Of a DNA stretch of 64,000 nt, positions 17,736 through 27,274 are shown piece after piece. The translations under genes were made by a program, and so were the position numbers. Position 1 is the stretch's first letter; each line of letters begins with the position of its first letter. The notes beneath the pieces are model-generated. The model was not told the DNA's origin. It made no database searches and saw only the letters and a list, made by a program, of their open reading frames with translations. Source of the DNA: Virgibacillus_P tibetensis (GTDB taxonomy: Bacteria; Bacillota; Bacilli; Bacillales; Amphibacillaceae); NCBI RefSeq assembly GCF_036026595.1, contig NZ_JARZFX010000002.1, positions 186,001-250,000 on the forward strand. Direction: 5' to 3'.

Positions 17736-19811
17736 ATGAAGTATGAAACAAAAAGAACTTCAACGGAAAGCAAAAGTATGGATGCCATTATAAACGAAAC
17801 AGAAGAGAGCTTTTTTGTAGGTAGAAAGGAAGAGTTGGAACTATTTACAAATTGGTTAGAACAAGATTTTCAGGACTTCAAAGTACTCCACCTCTATGGA
17901 ACTGGCGGTGTTGGCAACACATTTCTGTTAAATGCGTATGCCAGAATTGCAGAAAAAAGAAGAGTTCCATTCCTGAAGATGGATAGTCAGGATTTCATTC
18001 ACACACCTGCCGGATTTTCGGAGCATGTTCTATCACTGCTAGGTACACTATATATTGATGCTGTTAACTCCAGCGAAAGCGTCGAACCTCCAAACACCCT
18101 GACCGTGCTTAACAGTATTGCTGAGAAGGGACGTATTATCATTGCAATTGATACGTATGAACAAATGGAAGACTTGGATCGATGGTTTCGAAACATATTG
18201 ATTCGGGAATTACATCCGAACGTTGTAGTTCTGCTTGCAGGAAGAAATAAACTGAGAGGAGAATGGAGCGATTCCCCTACATGGCGAACGCTAATCAATC
18301 AGATCGAGCTAAAGGATTTTACATTCGTTCAATCCAAGTACTATTTAAAAAAATGCGGCATCAATAAGGAGCAGCTAATCCGAAACATCTGGCAATTCAC
18401 AGAAGGACATCCACTCACTCTAACCCTGGTTACGCTTTCGAAAATCGGCTCCAATACTAGTCAATCTTCAGACAACCTGTCTGATAACAAATCGCAACTA
18501 TTAATCGAGCTAACCGAAAGATGGCTGAAAGAAGTAAAGAATGAGGAAACACAGCATTTATTATATGTAGCAGCACTCTTCCATCATTTTGATCAAACAA
18601 GTTTATCCGCTGTCCTGGATTACGATGTTTCCTTTACTGCGTTTAACGAACTTATCACATTGTCGTTTATTCGGACTGTAAAGAATGGGTGGGCAATGCA
18701 CGACCTTATTCGGGATGCGATTCAAATAGAATTAAAACACCGGGCCCCCGAGCAATATAATTGTATTTCAAAACATATTACAGATTATTTTTATAGAAGA
18801 ACAATTGAGACTCGTTCCCCAAACGATATCGCTCAGTTCTTTTATCACCTCAGAAATGATTTTATTCAAACTGCCTTTTTTCAAAACTCCATGAATTCCT
18901 ACATGTACTTAGAGCCTGTTGGGGCTTATAATTTTCAAGAAGTAATTGCATTTTTCGAATTTAAGAAAAAGAATCTGCAAGAAAGTGAAGCTGCGTTCTA
19001 CAATCGAACTGCAGATAAATCATATTATTTTCATGCTTCCCTTCAACATAATAAAAAGGAATTAGAATTTCTTGGCCCTGAATACATTAAGAAAATAGGT
19101 TGTCACTCCGCCAATTTACTAAAAAATAAGATAATGGAGACGATCGGACTGTCCATTATTGTGCCCATAAACGAAAACACTCTCCCTTATCTAGCAACTG
19201 AGCCTGTGTCCCGTGCATACTTCAATCAATTAAGTGATAAAGAGATAGCCTATTTTAACGTCCCTCCAAATGAAAATGCCGGATGGTATATCAGGCATCT
19301 TGATTATACAGATCCAAAGGATACATCGGCACACTCATTTTTATTGTATAACTTATTTACTTTATTACTTCCAGGGGGAAAGATTATCACATCATCCCCC
19401 GTTACCTTTTTTCAGGACCTTTTAAAGAATTTGGGTTTTGAAGAAGTCCTTGAAGCAATTTCATATGATTTCGGTAATGATATTCCGTCACCTACTTACA
19501 TGCTCGATGTCAGAGGTACAAAGCTGGATGCCTATTTGAAACAGTTTACTGAGAACACTTCTGTTCAGTATAAAATGAAAATTATTGCTGATACTTTTTC
19601 TTTCACTAACAAGGAAATTGAAATTGTGAAATTGATCATGGAAGGGTGTAGCAACCTGGAAATTGCAAGTAAATTATTTATTGCAGAGATAACAGTAAAA
19701 AAGCATGTTAGTCGAATTCTGAAAAAGGCGAATGCAAAAAATAGGGCACAGCTAGCGCGCACTCGTAGATCCAGTGGCAACAGTCGCCATGATTCGTACC
19801 TATCAGCTTAA
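17736..19811 (+). CDS. STAND-type ATPase transcriptional regulator with C-terminal LuxR HTH
   Basis: A 691-residue protein. The N-terminal nucleotide-binding domain begins at VGRKEELELF. It has a Walker A-like GTGGVGNT (residues 55-62), Walker B IIIAIDTYEQ and an arginine-containing sensor LLAGRN. A middle region of about 350 residues has no clear repeats. The last 60 residues form a LuxR/FixJ HTH (FTNKEIEIVKLIMEGCSNLE ... TVKKHVSRILKKANAKNR). The Walker A Lys is replaced by Asn (residue 61, codon AAC), so ATP binding or hydrolysis may be weakened. AGGAGG precedes the ATG. It is divergent from the SLC13 permease gene and might regulate it; this is inference from position only. Confidence 0.8.
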   Translation: MKYETKRTSTESKSMDAIINETEESFFVGRKEELELFTNWLEQDFQDFKVLHLYGTGGVGNTFLLNAYARIAEKRRVPFLKMDSQDFIHTPAGFSEHVLSLLGTLYIDAVNSSESVEPPNTLTVLNSIAEKGRIIIAIDTYEQMEDLDRWFRNILIRELHPNVVVLLAGRNKLRGEWSDSPTWRTLINQIELKDFTFVQSKYYLKKCGINKEQLIRNIWQFTEGHPLTLTLVTLSKIGSNTSQSSDNLSDNKSQLLIELTERWLKEVKNEETQHLLYVAALFHHFDQTSLSAVLDYDVSFTAFNELITLSFIRTVKNGWAMHDLIRDAIQIELKHRAPEQYNCISKHITDYFYRRTIETRSPNDIAQFFYHLRNDFIQTAFFQNSMNSYMYLEPVGAYNFQEVIAFFEFKKKNLQESEAAFYNRTADKSYYFHASLQHNKKELEFLGPEYIKKIGCHSANLLKNKIMETIGLSIIVPINENTLPYLATEPVSRAYFNQLSDKEIAYFNVPPNENAGWYIRHLDYTDPKDTSAHSFLLYNLFTLLLPGGKIITSSPVTFFQDLLKNLGFEEVLEAISYDFGNDIPSPTYMLDVRGTKLDAYLKQFTENTSVQYKMKIIADTFSFTNKEIEIVKLIMEGCSNLEIASKLFIAEITVKKHVSRILKKANAKNRAQLARTRRSSGNSRHDSYLSA

Positions 19812-19957
19812 TACGAGAGATATTGAACCTGCAATGGATTTACATCAAAAGCTATTGGGTGTATCATCTAAGTTTAAAAAGCTAAGCTCTAAGAAAGATG
19901 AAGATGTCGATGAAAAAGTAAGTTAGCAGCAGTTCTGATAGTGGAGATATAGTGGTT

Positions 19958-19988
19958 AAAAGGAGGAGTCAGGATGATCCTCCTTTTT
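19958..19988 (+). terminator. Intrinsic terminator after the STAND-LuxR gene
   Basis: AAAAGGAGGA and TCCTCCTTTT form a 10-bp stem with a 10-base loop, ending in TTTTT. The 350-base stretch 19812-20162 otherwise holds only an unconvincing 45-codon ORF and the glpK terminator. Confidence 0.8.
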
Positions 19989-20097
19989 ATTGGTTACCAA
20001 CGGACATAATCAAACACTTTCATGATTCGTCTGTTTGACAGTTTCGGAACTTCATTCAAAATTGGTGCCTCACTCTTGGCAATACCAACTTCCGATT

Positions 20098-20131
20098 AAA
20101 CTTCCCCCTGGCTTTAGTCAGGGGGGAGTTT
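20098..20131 (-). terminator. Intrinsic terminator after glpK
   Basis: On the minus strand AAACTCCCCCCTG and CAGGGGGAAGTTT form a GC-rich stem around an 8-base loop, 32 bases after the glpK stop. Confidence 0.8.
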
Positions 20132-20162
20132 GGTCAAAAAATGTAAGGATGGTTTCTGCGTA

Positions 20163-21656
20163 TTACTTAAACGTCCGGGTAGCTTCCACGGCCTTCTTCC
20201 ACCCAGCATACAATTCATCACGCTTCTCGGATTCCAGATTATCCATGAATGTCTTTTCATTCTTCCATTGTTTTGCAATTTCCTCTTTATCTTTCCAATA
20301 ACCAACAGCCAGCCCCGCCAAGTAGGCGGAACCTAATGCAGTGGTTTCTTGAACGACAGGTCGCTCAACTGGAACACCCAGTATGTCACTCTGGAATTGC
20401 ATTAAGAAGTCATTTTTAACTGCGCCACCATCCACACGTAATGTTTTTAGATCGATACCGGAATCTGCAATCATGGCATCCAGAACATCTTTTGTTTGAT
20501 AAGCTAATGATTCCAGGGCAGCTCGGATAAAATGTTCTTTCGTGGTGCCACGGGTCAAGCCGAATACAGCGCCACGTGCGTCACTGTCCCAGTAGGGGGT
20601 TCCTAGTCCGACAAATGCTGGTACCATATAAACACCATCAGTGGATTCTACACTCGCTGCAAAATCTTCACTTTGTGGTGCAGTTTCGATAATTTTCAGG
20701 CCATCACGGAGCCATTGAATCGCTGATCCGGCAACAAAGATGCTGCCTTCCAATGCATATTTCACTTTTCCATCCACACCCCATGCCAGCGTAGTGAGCA
20801 AACCATGCTCGGATGCTACACCTTTATCTCCCGTATTCATTAGCATGAAACAGCCGGTGCCATACGTATTTTTAGCCATTCCCTTTTCAAAACAAGCTTG
20901 CCCGAATAACGCTGCCTGCTGGTCACCAGCCACTCCTGCAATGGGAACCTCGTGACCAAAGAAATGATAATCCACTGTATGTGCATACACTTCAGATGAT
21001 TGACGAACCTCTGGAAGCATACTTTTCGGAACAGTTAAGATATCCAGTAACTCCTCATCCCATTTCAAATCATAAATATTAAACATCAATGTTCTGGATG
21101 CATTGGAATAGTCTGTTATATGTGTCTTCCCTCCAGAAAGCTTATACACAAGCCATGTATCTATCGTTCCGAATAACAGATCACCATTTTCTGCTTTCTC
21201 TCTTGCACCTTCTACATTATCAAGAATCCATTTGACCTTTGTTCCGGAAAAATAAGCGTCAATTAATAAACCGGTTTTCTCCCTTACCATATCATTGTGA
21301 CCGGCTTCCCTTAATTCTTTACATATTCCGTCCGTTTGTCTTGATTGCCAGACAATTGCTTTATATACAGGCTTACCCGTATTCTTATCCCATACAACAG
21401 TAGTTTCACGCTGGTTCGTTATACCAATTCCTGCTATCTCGCCAGGCTCTATATCTGATTTCCTCAATACTTCTGCAATACATGCCAGTACTGAAGTCCA
21501 GATTTCATTGGCATCATGCTCCACCCAACTGGGTTTTGGAAAAAATTGTTCAAATTCTCTTTGAGCTGTTCCTACTATTTCTCCTTGATGGTTAAAAATT
21601 ATTGCTCGTGAGCTAGTAGTACCCTGATCAATAGACAAAATATATTGTTTACTCAT
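20163..21656 (-). CDS. glpK: Glycerol kinase
   Basis: A 497-residue FGGY-family kinase that phosphorylates glycerol to sn-glycerol 3-phosphate in the cytosol. The phosphate-binding SIDQGTTSSRAIIF opens the protein, and VAGDQQAALFGQ and the GLAVGYWKDKEEI end are conserved. The motif YHFFGHEVPIAG retains the His that HPr phosphorylates in Firmicute GlpK, so PTS-dependent stimulation is expected. It follows glpF by 11 bases and shares its leader hairpin, which is recognised by GlpP in Bacillus. Confidence 0.97.
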   Translation of the reverse strand: MSKQYILSIDQGTTSSRAIIFNHQGEIVGTAQREFEQFFPKPSWVEHDANEIWTSVLACIAEVLRKSDIEPGEIAGIGITNQRETTVVWDKNTGKPVYKAIVWQSRQTDGICKELREAGHNDMVREKTGLLIDAYFSGTKVKWILDNVEGAREKAENGDLLFGTIDTWLVYKLSGGKTHITDYSNASRTLMFNIYDLKWDEELLDILTVPKSMLPEVRQSSEVYAHTVDYHFFGHEVPIAGVAGDQQAALFGQACFEKGMAKNTYGTGCFMLMNTGDKGVASEHGLLTTLAWGVDGKVKYALEGSIFVAGSAIQWLRDGLKIIETAPQSEDFAASVESTDGVYMVPAFVGLGTPYWDSDARGAVFGLTRGTTKEHFIRAALESLAYQTKDVLDAMIADSGIDLKTLRVDGGAVKNDFLMQFQSDILGVPVERPVVQETTALGSAYLAGLAVGYWKDKEEIAKQWKNEKTFMDNLESEKRDELYAGWKKAVEATRTFK

Positions 21657-21667
21657 ATTAACTCCTC

Positions 21668-22501
21668 CTAAACAACTTTTTTTTCAGCATTCGTATCTGA
21701 TGAATTATCACCCTTGTTAATTTCTGCATGAGCAGCACCAAGAAATATTACTGCTACTATTGCACTTAGAATCCAAAATACTACAGAAAAATTACCTAAG
21801 AACATAGCATTATAAAATACTGCCCCATAAATTCCACCAAGTATAGGTCCTACTATCGGAATCCAAGCGTACTCCCAATCAGATCCGCCCTTACCTGGTA
21901 TTGGAAGCAATGCGTGGGCTATTCTTGGTCCAAGATCACGTGCCGGGTTAATTGCATAACCAGTTGCACCACCAAGGGACATACCAATTGCTATAATTAA
22001 CGCACCAATAATCAAGGGATTAAGTCCTTCGGTAAACTCGTTTGCACCTATAAACATAATACCCATTAAAAGCACGTAAGTACCAATCATTTCACTAACT
22101 AAGTTGGAGAAAGGACTACGAATAGCCGGACCCGTTGCAAATACCGCCAACTTCAACCCTTGATCCTTCGTTTCCCTCCAATGTGGCAGGTAATTCAAAA
22201 AGACGATCGCTGCCCCCAATATTGCACCAATCATTTGGGCTGTTATATATAAGGGTACCATTTCCCACGAGAATTCTCCTGCAGAAGCCAAACCTAAAGT
22301 TACTGCCGGATTAATATGTGCACCTGAAAAGTTACCAACCGCATAGACAGCCATTGCTACGGCAAGTCCCCACCCAATTGTAATTACAACCCAGCCGGCA
22401 CCTTCTGCTTTCGTTTTCTTTAAAACGACACCACCTACTACTCCCCCACCAAGAATAATGAGAACCATAGTACCAATCAATTCCGCTAAAAACTCCGACA
22501 A
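21668..22501 (-). CDS. glpF: Glycerol uptake facilitator (aquaglyceroporin)
   Basis: A 277-residue MIP-family channel with both NPA boxes (SGAHINPAVTLG and GYAINPARDLGPR; the Asp after the second box is typical of glycerol facilitators) and six helices plus two half-helices. The start is the TTG at 22501, 8 bases after AAAGGGG. Upstream in-frame ATG codons would run through the untranslated leader and add an unrelated hydrophilic 32 residues. First gene of glpFK. Confidence 0.94.
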   Translation of the reverse strand: MSEFLAELIGTMVLIILGGGVVGGVVLKKTKAEGAGWVVITIGWGLAVAMAVYAVGNFSGAHINPAVTLGLASAGEFSWEMVPLYITAQMIGAILGAAIVFLNYLPHWRETKDQGLKLAVFATGPAIRSPFSNLVSEMIGTYVLLMGIMFIGANEFTEGLNPLIIGALIIAIGMSLGGATGYAINPARDLGPRIAHALLPIPGKGGSDWEYAWIPIVGPILGGIYGAVFYNAMFLGNFSVVFWILSAIVAVIFLGAAHAEINKGDNSSDTNAEKKVV

Positions 22502-22661
22502 ATTAATCACCCCTTTATCTTTTTGTAAATCTTTAATCCAGTGAAATTGCTCTCTACTGAATATTCGTTGTAAGTATCGGGGACTACAAGCAGCCATCTC
22601 ATCTGGATCATAGGTGAGAATCTCTGGGCATGCTCTATTAAAGACAAGTTAAACGTATAGG

Positions 22662-22723
22662 AAAAAGACCCACACTTTAATAGACATATTCTCCCTGGGA
22701 AAATACTACTAAAGCGTGGGTCT
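22662..22723 (-). promoter_or_regulatory. GlpP-type leader terminator/antiterminator upstream of glpF
   Basis: The inverted repeat AGACCCACGCTTTA / TAAAGTGTGGGTCT (one G-U pair) encloses a 30-base loop and ends in TTTTT on the minus strand, about 160 bases upstream of glpF. B. subtilis glpF has the same type of leader, at which GlpP bound to glycerol 3-phosphate prevents termination. The presence of glpP 1.5 kb upstream supports the same control here. The stretch 22502-22814 otherwise holds this leader and the promoter region. Confidence 0.85.
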
Positions 22724-22778
22724 CCAAATCTCCACCACAAAATACTAATTAACTTGTACGTACGATACTAAATTAGTT

Positions 22779-22792
22779 TGAAAGCATTGTCC
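22779..22792. promoter_or_regulatory. Possible degenerate cre site (CcpA) upstream of glpF
   Basis: GGACAATGCTTTCA on the minus strand matches the cre consensus TGWNANCGNTNWCA except at positions 1 and 7. It lies about 55 bases upstream of the glpF leader hairpin, where catabolite control of glycerol genes is known in Bacillus. Two mismatches make this a weak call. Confidence 0.3.
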
Positions 22793-22814
22793 CCTGAACT
22801 ACTAACCTGTTAAT

Positions 22815-24041
22815 CTAGCTTCCTACCATCCCATGAGGATCAATAACAAACTTCTTAGATGCTCCCTGATCAAACTGCTGATAACTGGCAGGAGCTTCCT
22901 CCATAGAGATTAATGTAGCATTTACTGCTTTAGCAATCTGCGCCCGGCCGCTTAAGATCGACATCATTAAACCTCTGTGATACTTCATAACCGGCGTTTG
23001 TCCAGTTACAAACGTATGTGCTTTAGCCCAGCCTAATCCAAGACGTATTTTTAAAGTTCCCTCTTTTGCATCTTCGTCAATTCCACCTGGATCCCCTGTG
23101 ACATACAGCCCAGGTATACCCAGTCGGCCTCCCGCTCTCGTTATATCCATAACGGAGTTCAGTACCGTACCAGGAGCTTCTCCAGCACCTTCACCATGTC
23201 CACTCGCTTCAAAACCGACCGTATCAATAGCACAGTCTACTTCCGGAGAACCAAGTATTTGTTCAATCTGCTCACCTAAATTAGGATGTATACGCAGATT
23301 TACAGTTTCACAGCCAAAGCTTCTCGCTTGTGCTAGGCGTTCTTCAATTAGATCACCCACAATTACAACCGATGCACCTAGCAATTGTGCAGAATGTGCT
23401 GCAGCTAATCCTACTGGACCCGCCCCGGCCACGTATACTGTTAAACCTGGTTTTACTCCTGCACTTACCGCACCATGATAGCCTGTAGGAAAGATATCAG
23501 AAAGCATTGTTAAATCAAGAATCTTTTCCATCGCCTGATCTTTATCAGGGAACTTTAAAAGTTGAAAGTCTGCGTAGGGGACCATAACATAATCAGACTG
23601 ACCACCTACCCAGCCACCCATATCAACATAACCATATGCTGAACCAGGGCGATCAGGATTTACATTTTCGCAAATATGCGTATCCTGTGTTTTACAGCTT
23701 CTACACCGTCCACAAGCAATATTAAATGGTACTGATACTAAGTCTCCCATTTTTATATACTCTACATCCCTGCCCACCTCAATTACTTCTCCTGTGATCT
23801 AATGTCCCAATACTAAACCACTCGGTGCTGTTGTCCTCCCTCTCACCATATGCTGATCACTGCCACAAATATTCGTAGTCACTACTTTAACGATTACGCC
23901 ATGGTCACATTTCCTGCCTACATTCAATGGATTAACACCTGGTCCATCACGCAAAACTAAGTCCGGATAGCTGATGTCCTGTACTTCCACCTCTCCCTTA
24001 CCAATATATACGACCCCTCTGTTTCTAACGAAATCCACCAC
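22815..24041 (-). pseudogene. Zinc-dependent alcohol/formaldehyde dehydrogenase interrupted by an amber codon
   Basis: One reading frame of about 408 codons is broken by a single TAG at 23799-23801. Before it, 80 residues include NICGSDQHMVRGRT and GLVLGH; after it the frame continues ITGEVIEVGRDVEY and runs to the end. Relatives read GHE at this point, so GAG to TAG removed the Glu beside the zinc-ligand His. The downstream part has the structural zinc site (Cys-rich CGRCRSCKTQDTHIC), the NAD fold GAGPVGLAAA and a glutathione-independent formaldehyde dehydrogenase-like C-terminus. It lies between glpP and glpF, so it may once have served glycerol or aldehyde metabolism. A sequencing error is possible; otherwise it is a recent pseudogene. 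Confidence 0.8.
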
Positions 24042-24203
24042 TCCCTCTATATTAATTAAATTAGCATGTTCACTGTACGAGCGTTACCATTCTATGTTTA
24101 GAAAGGAGGATTATGCTAAAAATCAAATTATATTATTTTTAAAAAAACAAAAATTCTATTGAATTTACTACATTGCATCCTGAACTTCCACTTATAGATG
24201 CTC

Positions 24204-24782
24204 TTACTTAAATCTTTCATAGGTTCCCCATAGCTCCGTATTAGAAGTTGTTACAGCAATAGCACCTCCTTTATACGCTTTCTTGATTTCTTCCTTCGTA
24301 CGAATCAGCCCCCCAGCTATTACTGGAATATCTGTTTTATCACCAATTTCGTGGATAATGTAGGGAACCACTCCCGGCAGCACTTCTACATAATTCGGCT
24401 TTGAATTTTCTATAATATCAATATTTCTTTTCAAGGCATGAGAATCCAGAGCAAATAACCGCTGAATTGCTATTAATTTATTTTTTTTCGCCAATGAAAT
24501 CATATTGCCTCGAGTAGATATAACTCCATCTGGTTTAACGTTACGCAATAAGAATTCGAATCCAAATGAATCTGTTTTCAATCCCTGGACCAAATCCAGA
24601 TGGATCAGTACCTTCTTATCGTTGTCTTTGGCATGCTTCACTAACGAGGTTACCTGTGAAAGACGTGTTTCCAGTAAAACAATAATTTCATGCTCACTTT
24701 TCAAAACCAGATCAAAATCTTTCATATTTCTGACTGCTGGCAGGATACCCTTGAGTTTATAAGAATTAATTATTCGTATCAC
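24204..24782 (-). CDS. glpP: Glycerol-3-phosphate-responsive antiterminator GlpP
   Basis: A 192-residue RNA-binding regulator resembling B. subtilis GlpP from ILPAVRNMKDFDLVL through VLIHLDLVQGLKTDSFGFEF, the motif DGVISTRG, the block YVEVLPGVVPYIIHEI and the C-terminal AVTTSNTELW. It binds glycerol 3-phosphate and lets polymerase pass the glpF leader terminator. It lies upstream of the glp genes in the same orientation. The start is uncertain: the GTG at 24782 directly abuts its purine tract (TAGAG), so a codon slightly further downstream may be used. Confidence 0.92.
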   Translation of the reverse strand: MIRIINSYKLKGILPAVRNMKDFDLVLKSEHEIIVLLETRLSQVTSLVKHAKDNDKKVLIHLDLVQGLKTDSFGFEFLLRNVKPDGVISTRGNMISLAKKNKLIAIQRLFALDSHALKRNIDIIENSKPNYVEVLPGVVPYIIHEIGDKTDIPVIAGGLIRTKEEIKKAYKGGAIAVTTSNTELWGTYERFK

Positions 24783-24886
24783 CTCTACTAAAATTGCAGG
24801 AGATTTGGGGTTGTCTCTGATTCTCTAATTATATGTATGCTAGTAAGGGTTAACCTACTACTAATAAATAATAGTAAAAATTCCAT

Positions 24887-24910
24887 AAAAAAAAGGAGCC
24901 CGAAAGCCCC
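24887..24910 (-). terminator. Intrinsic terminator after the YciI-family gene
   Basis: GGGGC TTTCGG GCTCC on the minus strand forms a short GC stem followed by eight T residues, 17 bases after the stop codon. Confidence 0.65.
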
Positions 24911-24926
24911 TCACTAAAACTGTCAA

Positions 24927-25196
24927 TTAATTTTCCGTCACCTTCATATCCCATTCATGAATTTCATATTCCCGCGCTCCAATTTTAACGTAAGGATCCT
25001 GTTTCACTAATTCTTCGACTTCTGGAAATGTCTCCGCAATGTAAATAACCAATCCCCCGGCACCATCTGTAAATCTACCTTTTGCATAGACTTTTCCTTT
25101 TTTATCCATTTCTTCTAAATACGCAATATGATCACCACGGTATTGCTTACTCTTTTCTTCATTAAGCATTGGTAAAAAAACAGCAAAATACTTCAT
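24927..25196 (-). CDS. YciI family protein
   Basis: An 89-residue protein of the YciI/YCII fold (ferredoxin-like dimer). It has the conserved His-Asp pair in GDHIAYLEEM, the glycine-rich FTDGAGGLVIY turn and the C-terminal REYEIHEWDM strand. The biochemical role of most family members is unknown; some are putative dehydratases or dehydrochlorinases. It is a single-gene unit between glpP and the asparagine synthetase gene. Confidence 0.85.
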   Translation of the reverse strand: MKYFAVFLPMLNEEKSKQYRGDHIAYLEEMDKKGKVYAKGRFTDGAGGLVIYIAETFPEVEELVKQDPYVKIGAREYEIHEWDMKVTEN

Positions 25197-25297
25197 TCGT
25201 TTCTTCCTTTCCTATTAGAGTCCATCTAAATTATATCGTAAAAAGCAGTTTGTGAATATAAATGTAGTTATTGCCGCCAATGCCGATTATATTAAAA

Positions 25298-27145
25298 TTA
25301 TTCTCTCACAGTAACATTATACATTTTGAACCAGTAATCAATCTGGCACAGATGTGCAATCAGCTGTGGGCCTTTCATCAACTGTCCGTACCATGGTTGC
25401 TTAAATTGTTTCCCTTCACTTTCAACGATTGCCTCGACCTTACTTCGACTCATAAAATCGAATAATGGTGAATCATTATCCGCTAAAATTTCTTCCATCC
25501 ACTTCACAACTGAACGAGTATATTCCGGCTGAAATGTCTTTGGGTAGGGACTTTTTTTTCTGTATAAAACATCATTAGGAAGAATTCCTTCCATCGCTTT
25601 ACGCAATATTCCCTTCTCCCTCCCATGTACCATTTTCATTTCCCAGGGAATATTCCAAACATATTCTACTAACTTGTGATCCGCAAAGGGGACTCTAACC
25701 TCCAGGCTGGCTCCCATACTCATACGATCCTTACGATCCAGCAGTTGTGCCATAAACCAATGCATATTCAAATAAAATAATTCTCTTCGATGGGCTTCCT
25801 GCTTATTTTCCCCGTACAAACGTGGCGTTTCATCAATTGTCTCCTGATAACGATTATACACATAGCTTTTTAAATCCAGCTTATTTTTCCACTCTGGATG
25901 AAGCAGGTCAATTCTGGAATCTAATGACCGCATCCAGGGAAAGCCTGCATTTCCTGATTCAGACAGGTCATGAAACCAAGGATACCCACCAAATATCTCG
26001 TCAGCACATTCACCAGATAAGCTCACTGTCGTCTTCTGTTTAATTTGACGGCAAAACCATAGCAAGGAGGAATCAATATCTGCCATGCCGGGTTGATCAC
26101 GCAGATATACAGCTTCCTTCAAGTAATATGCTAATTCATCCCCAGTAATTACCTCATTATGGTGCTCCGTCGAGAAATGATTTACCATCTTATCAATCCA
26201 AGGCTGGTCATTGGAAGGCTGGAACTTACTTGCCTTAAAGTATTCAGCATTACCTTCATAATCAACCGAAAATGTGATCAATGGTCCTTTGTCTTTTCCA
26301 TTGAAGAAGTTCGAAGCTATTGCAGTAATTGCACTCGAATCCAATCCCCCGGATAAAAATGTTGAAACAGGAACATCAGCAACCAACTGCCTCTGAACTG
26401 CATCAACAAACAAGTTCCTGACTTGTTCAGCAGTCTCCTCAATTGTGTCATAATGCCGGCGACTTGAAACATTCCAATAGCGCCATACTTTCAATCCCTC
26501 TCTGGAGTAACTTAGAGCATGACCAGCTCGTAATTCTTTAACGTGTTTATAAAGGCCGTGTCCGGGTGTCCTTGATGGTCCAAGACCAAATATCTCCGCC
26601 AACCCCGAGCAATCAATTTCCGGTTTAACATCAGGATGGGCCAATATTGCTTTTAATTCAGACCCAAAAATGAATACACCCGAATCTTCATAATAAAATA
26701 GGGGCTTAACCCCAAGCCTATCCCTAGCCATATAAATATGTTGCCTTCTTTCATCCCAAACAGCAAAAGCATAAATTCCATTGAGATAGTCTACACAATC
26801 TTCCTGCCATTCAATATATGCTATCAACAATACCTCTGTATCCGATGTGGTATTGAACTGATACCCTTTACTACTTAGCTCACTTCTTAACTCTTCCGTG
26901 TTATACAACTCTCCATTGTAAACCATCGTGTACGTAATACCATTTACTTCCTTACTCATTGGCTGTTTTCCGCCTTCAAGGTCTATAACAGCAAGCCTTT
27001 TATGTCCAAATGCAACATGCTGATCAAACCAAATCTGAGAATCATCTGGTCCTCTTAATGTCAGAGTATCTGTCATTTTTTTTAATGCAGATCGCTCTGC
27101 TCTTACATCACGTTGCCAATCAATAAAACCAGTAATTCCACACAA
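25298..27145 (-). CDS. asnO: Asparagine synthetase, glutamine-hydrolysing
   Basis: A 615-residue class II amidotransferase that makes asparagine from aspartate, glutamine and ATP. The start is the TTG at 27145, because it places the catalytic Cys as residue 2 (M-CGITGF) and follows AGGAGAGG; longer starts would bury the nucleophile. The N-terminal glutaminase has RLAVIDLEGGKQPM and VYNGELYN. The synthetase PP-loop is FLSGGLDSSAITAI, followed by SGECADEIFGGYPW. Length and domain layout match B. subtilis AsnO (614 residues), which acts in sporulation, better than AsnB or AsnH; the paralogue assignment is moderately sure. Confidence 0.9.
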   Translation of the reverse strand: MCGITGFIDWQRDVRAERSALKKMTDTLTLRGPDDSQIWFDQHVAFGHKRLAVIDLEGGKQPMSKEVNGITYTMVYNGELYNTEELRSELSSKGYQFNTTSDTEVLLIAYIEWQEDCVDYLNGIYAFAVWDERRQHIYMARDRLGVKPLFYYEDSGVFIFGSELKAILAHPDVKPEIDCSGLAEIFGLGPSRTPGHGLYKHVKELRAGHALSYSREGLKVWRYWNVSSRRHYDTIEETAEQVRNLFVDAVQRQLVADVPVSTFLSGGLDSSAITAIASNFFNGKDKGPLITFSVDYEGNAEYFKASKFQPSNDQPWIDKMVNHFSTEHHNEVITGDELAYYLKEAVYLRDQPGMADIDSSLLWFCRQIKQKTTVSLSGECADEIFGGYPWFHDLSESGNAGFPWMRSLDSRIDLLHPEWKNKLDLKSYVYNRYQETIDETPRLYGENKQEAHRRELFYLNMHWFMAQLLDRKDRMSMGASLEVRVPFADHKLVEYVWNIPWEMKMVHGREKGILRKAMEGILPNDVLYRKKSPYPKTFQPEYTRSVVKWMEEILADNDSPLFDFMSRSKVEAIVESEGKQFKQPWYGQLMKGPQLIAHLCQIDYWFKMYNVTVRE

Positions 27146-27232
27146 AAATAACCATCCTCTCCTGATGCAATAAGTGGCGTTCACCTAGCCATTATATGCG
27201 ATGGCAATGCGTACAATTACAAGAAAGGAAAA

Positions 27233-27257
27233 CACCCAAGAGCGGACTCTGTGGGTG
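27233..27257 (-). terminator. Intrinsic terminator after the GntP permease gene
   Basis: CACCCA-CAGAG-TCCG-CTCT-TGGGTG on the minus strand makes a 10-bp stem with one bulge, followed by TTTTCC. It separates the glycerate operon from asnO. Confidence 0.7.
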
Positions 27258-27274
27258 CTGAATTTTTCATTCTA

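Noticed and set aside
19789..19926. 45-codon ORF overlapping the end of the STAND-LuxR gene
   Set aside because: It has no ribosome binding site and overlaps a well-supported gene in another frame; could be a remnant, but nothing supports translation.
23799..23801. Programmed amber read-through (pyrrolysine-like) in the dehydrogenase
   Set aside because: No Pyl machinery is expected in Bacillaceae, and relatives encode Glu here; a nonsense mutation or sequence error is simpler.
27200..27216. cre-like sequence between asnO and the GntP gene
   Set aside because: Three mismatches at defined positions, including the central CG.
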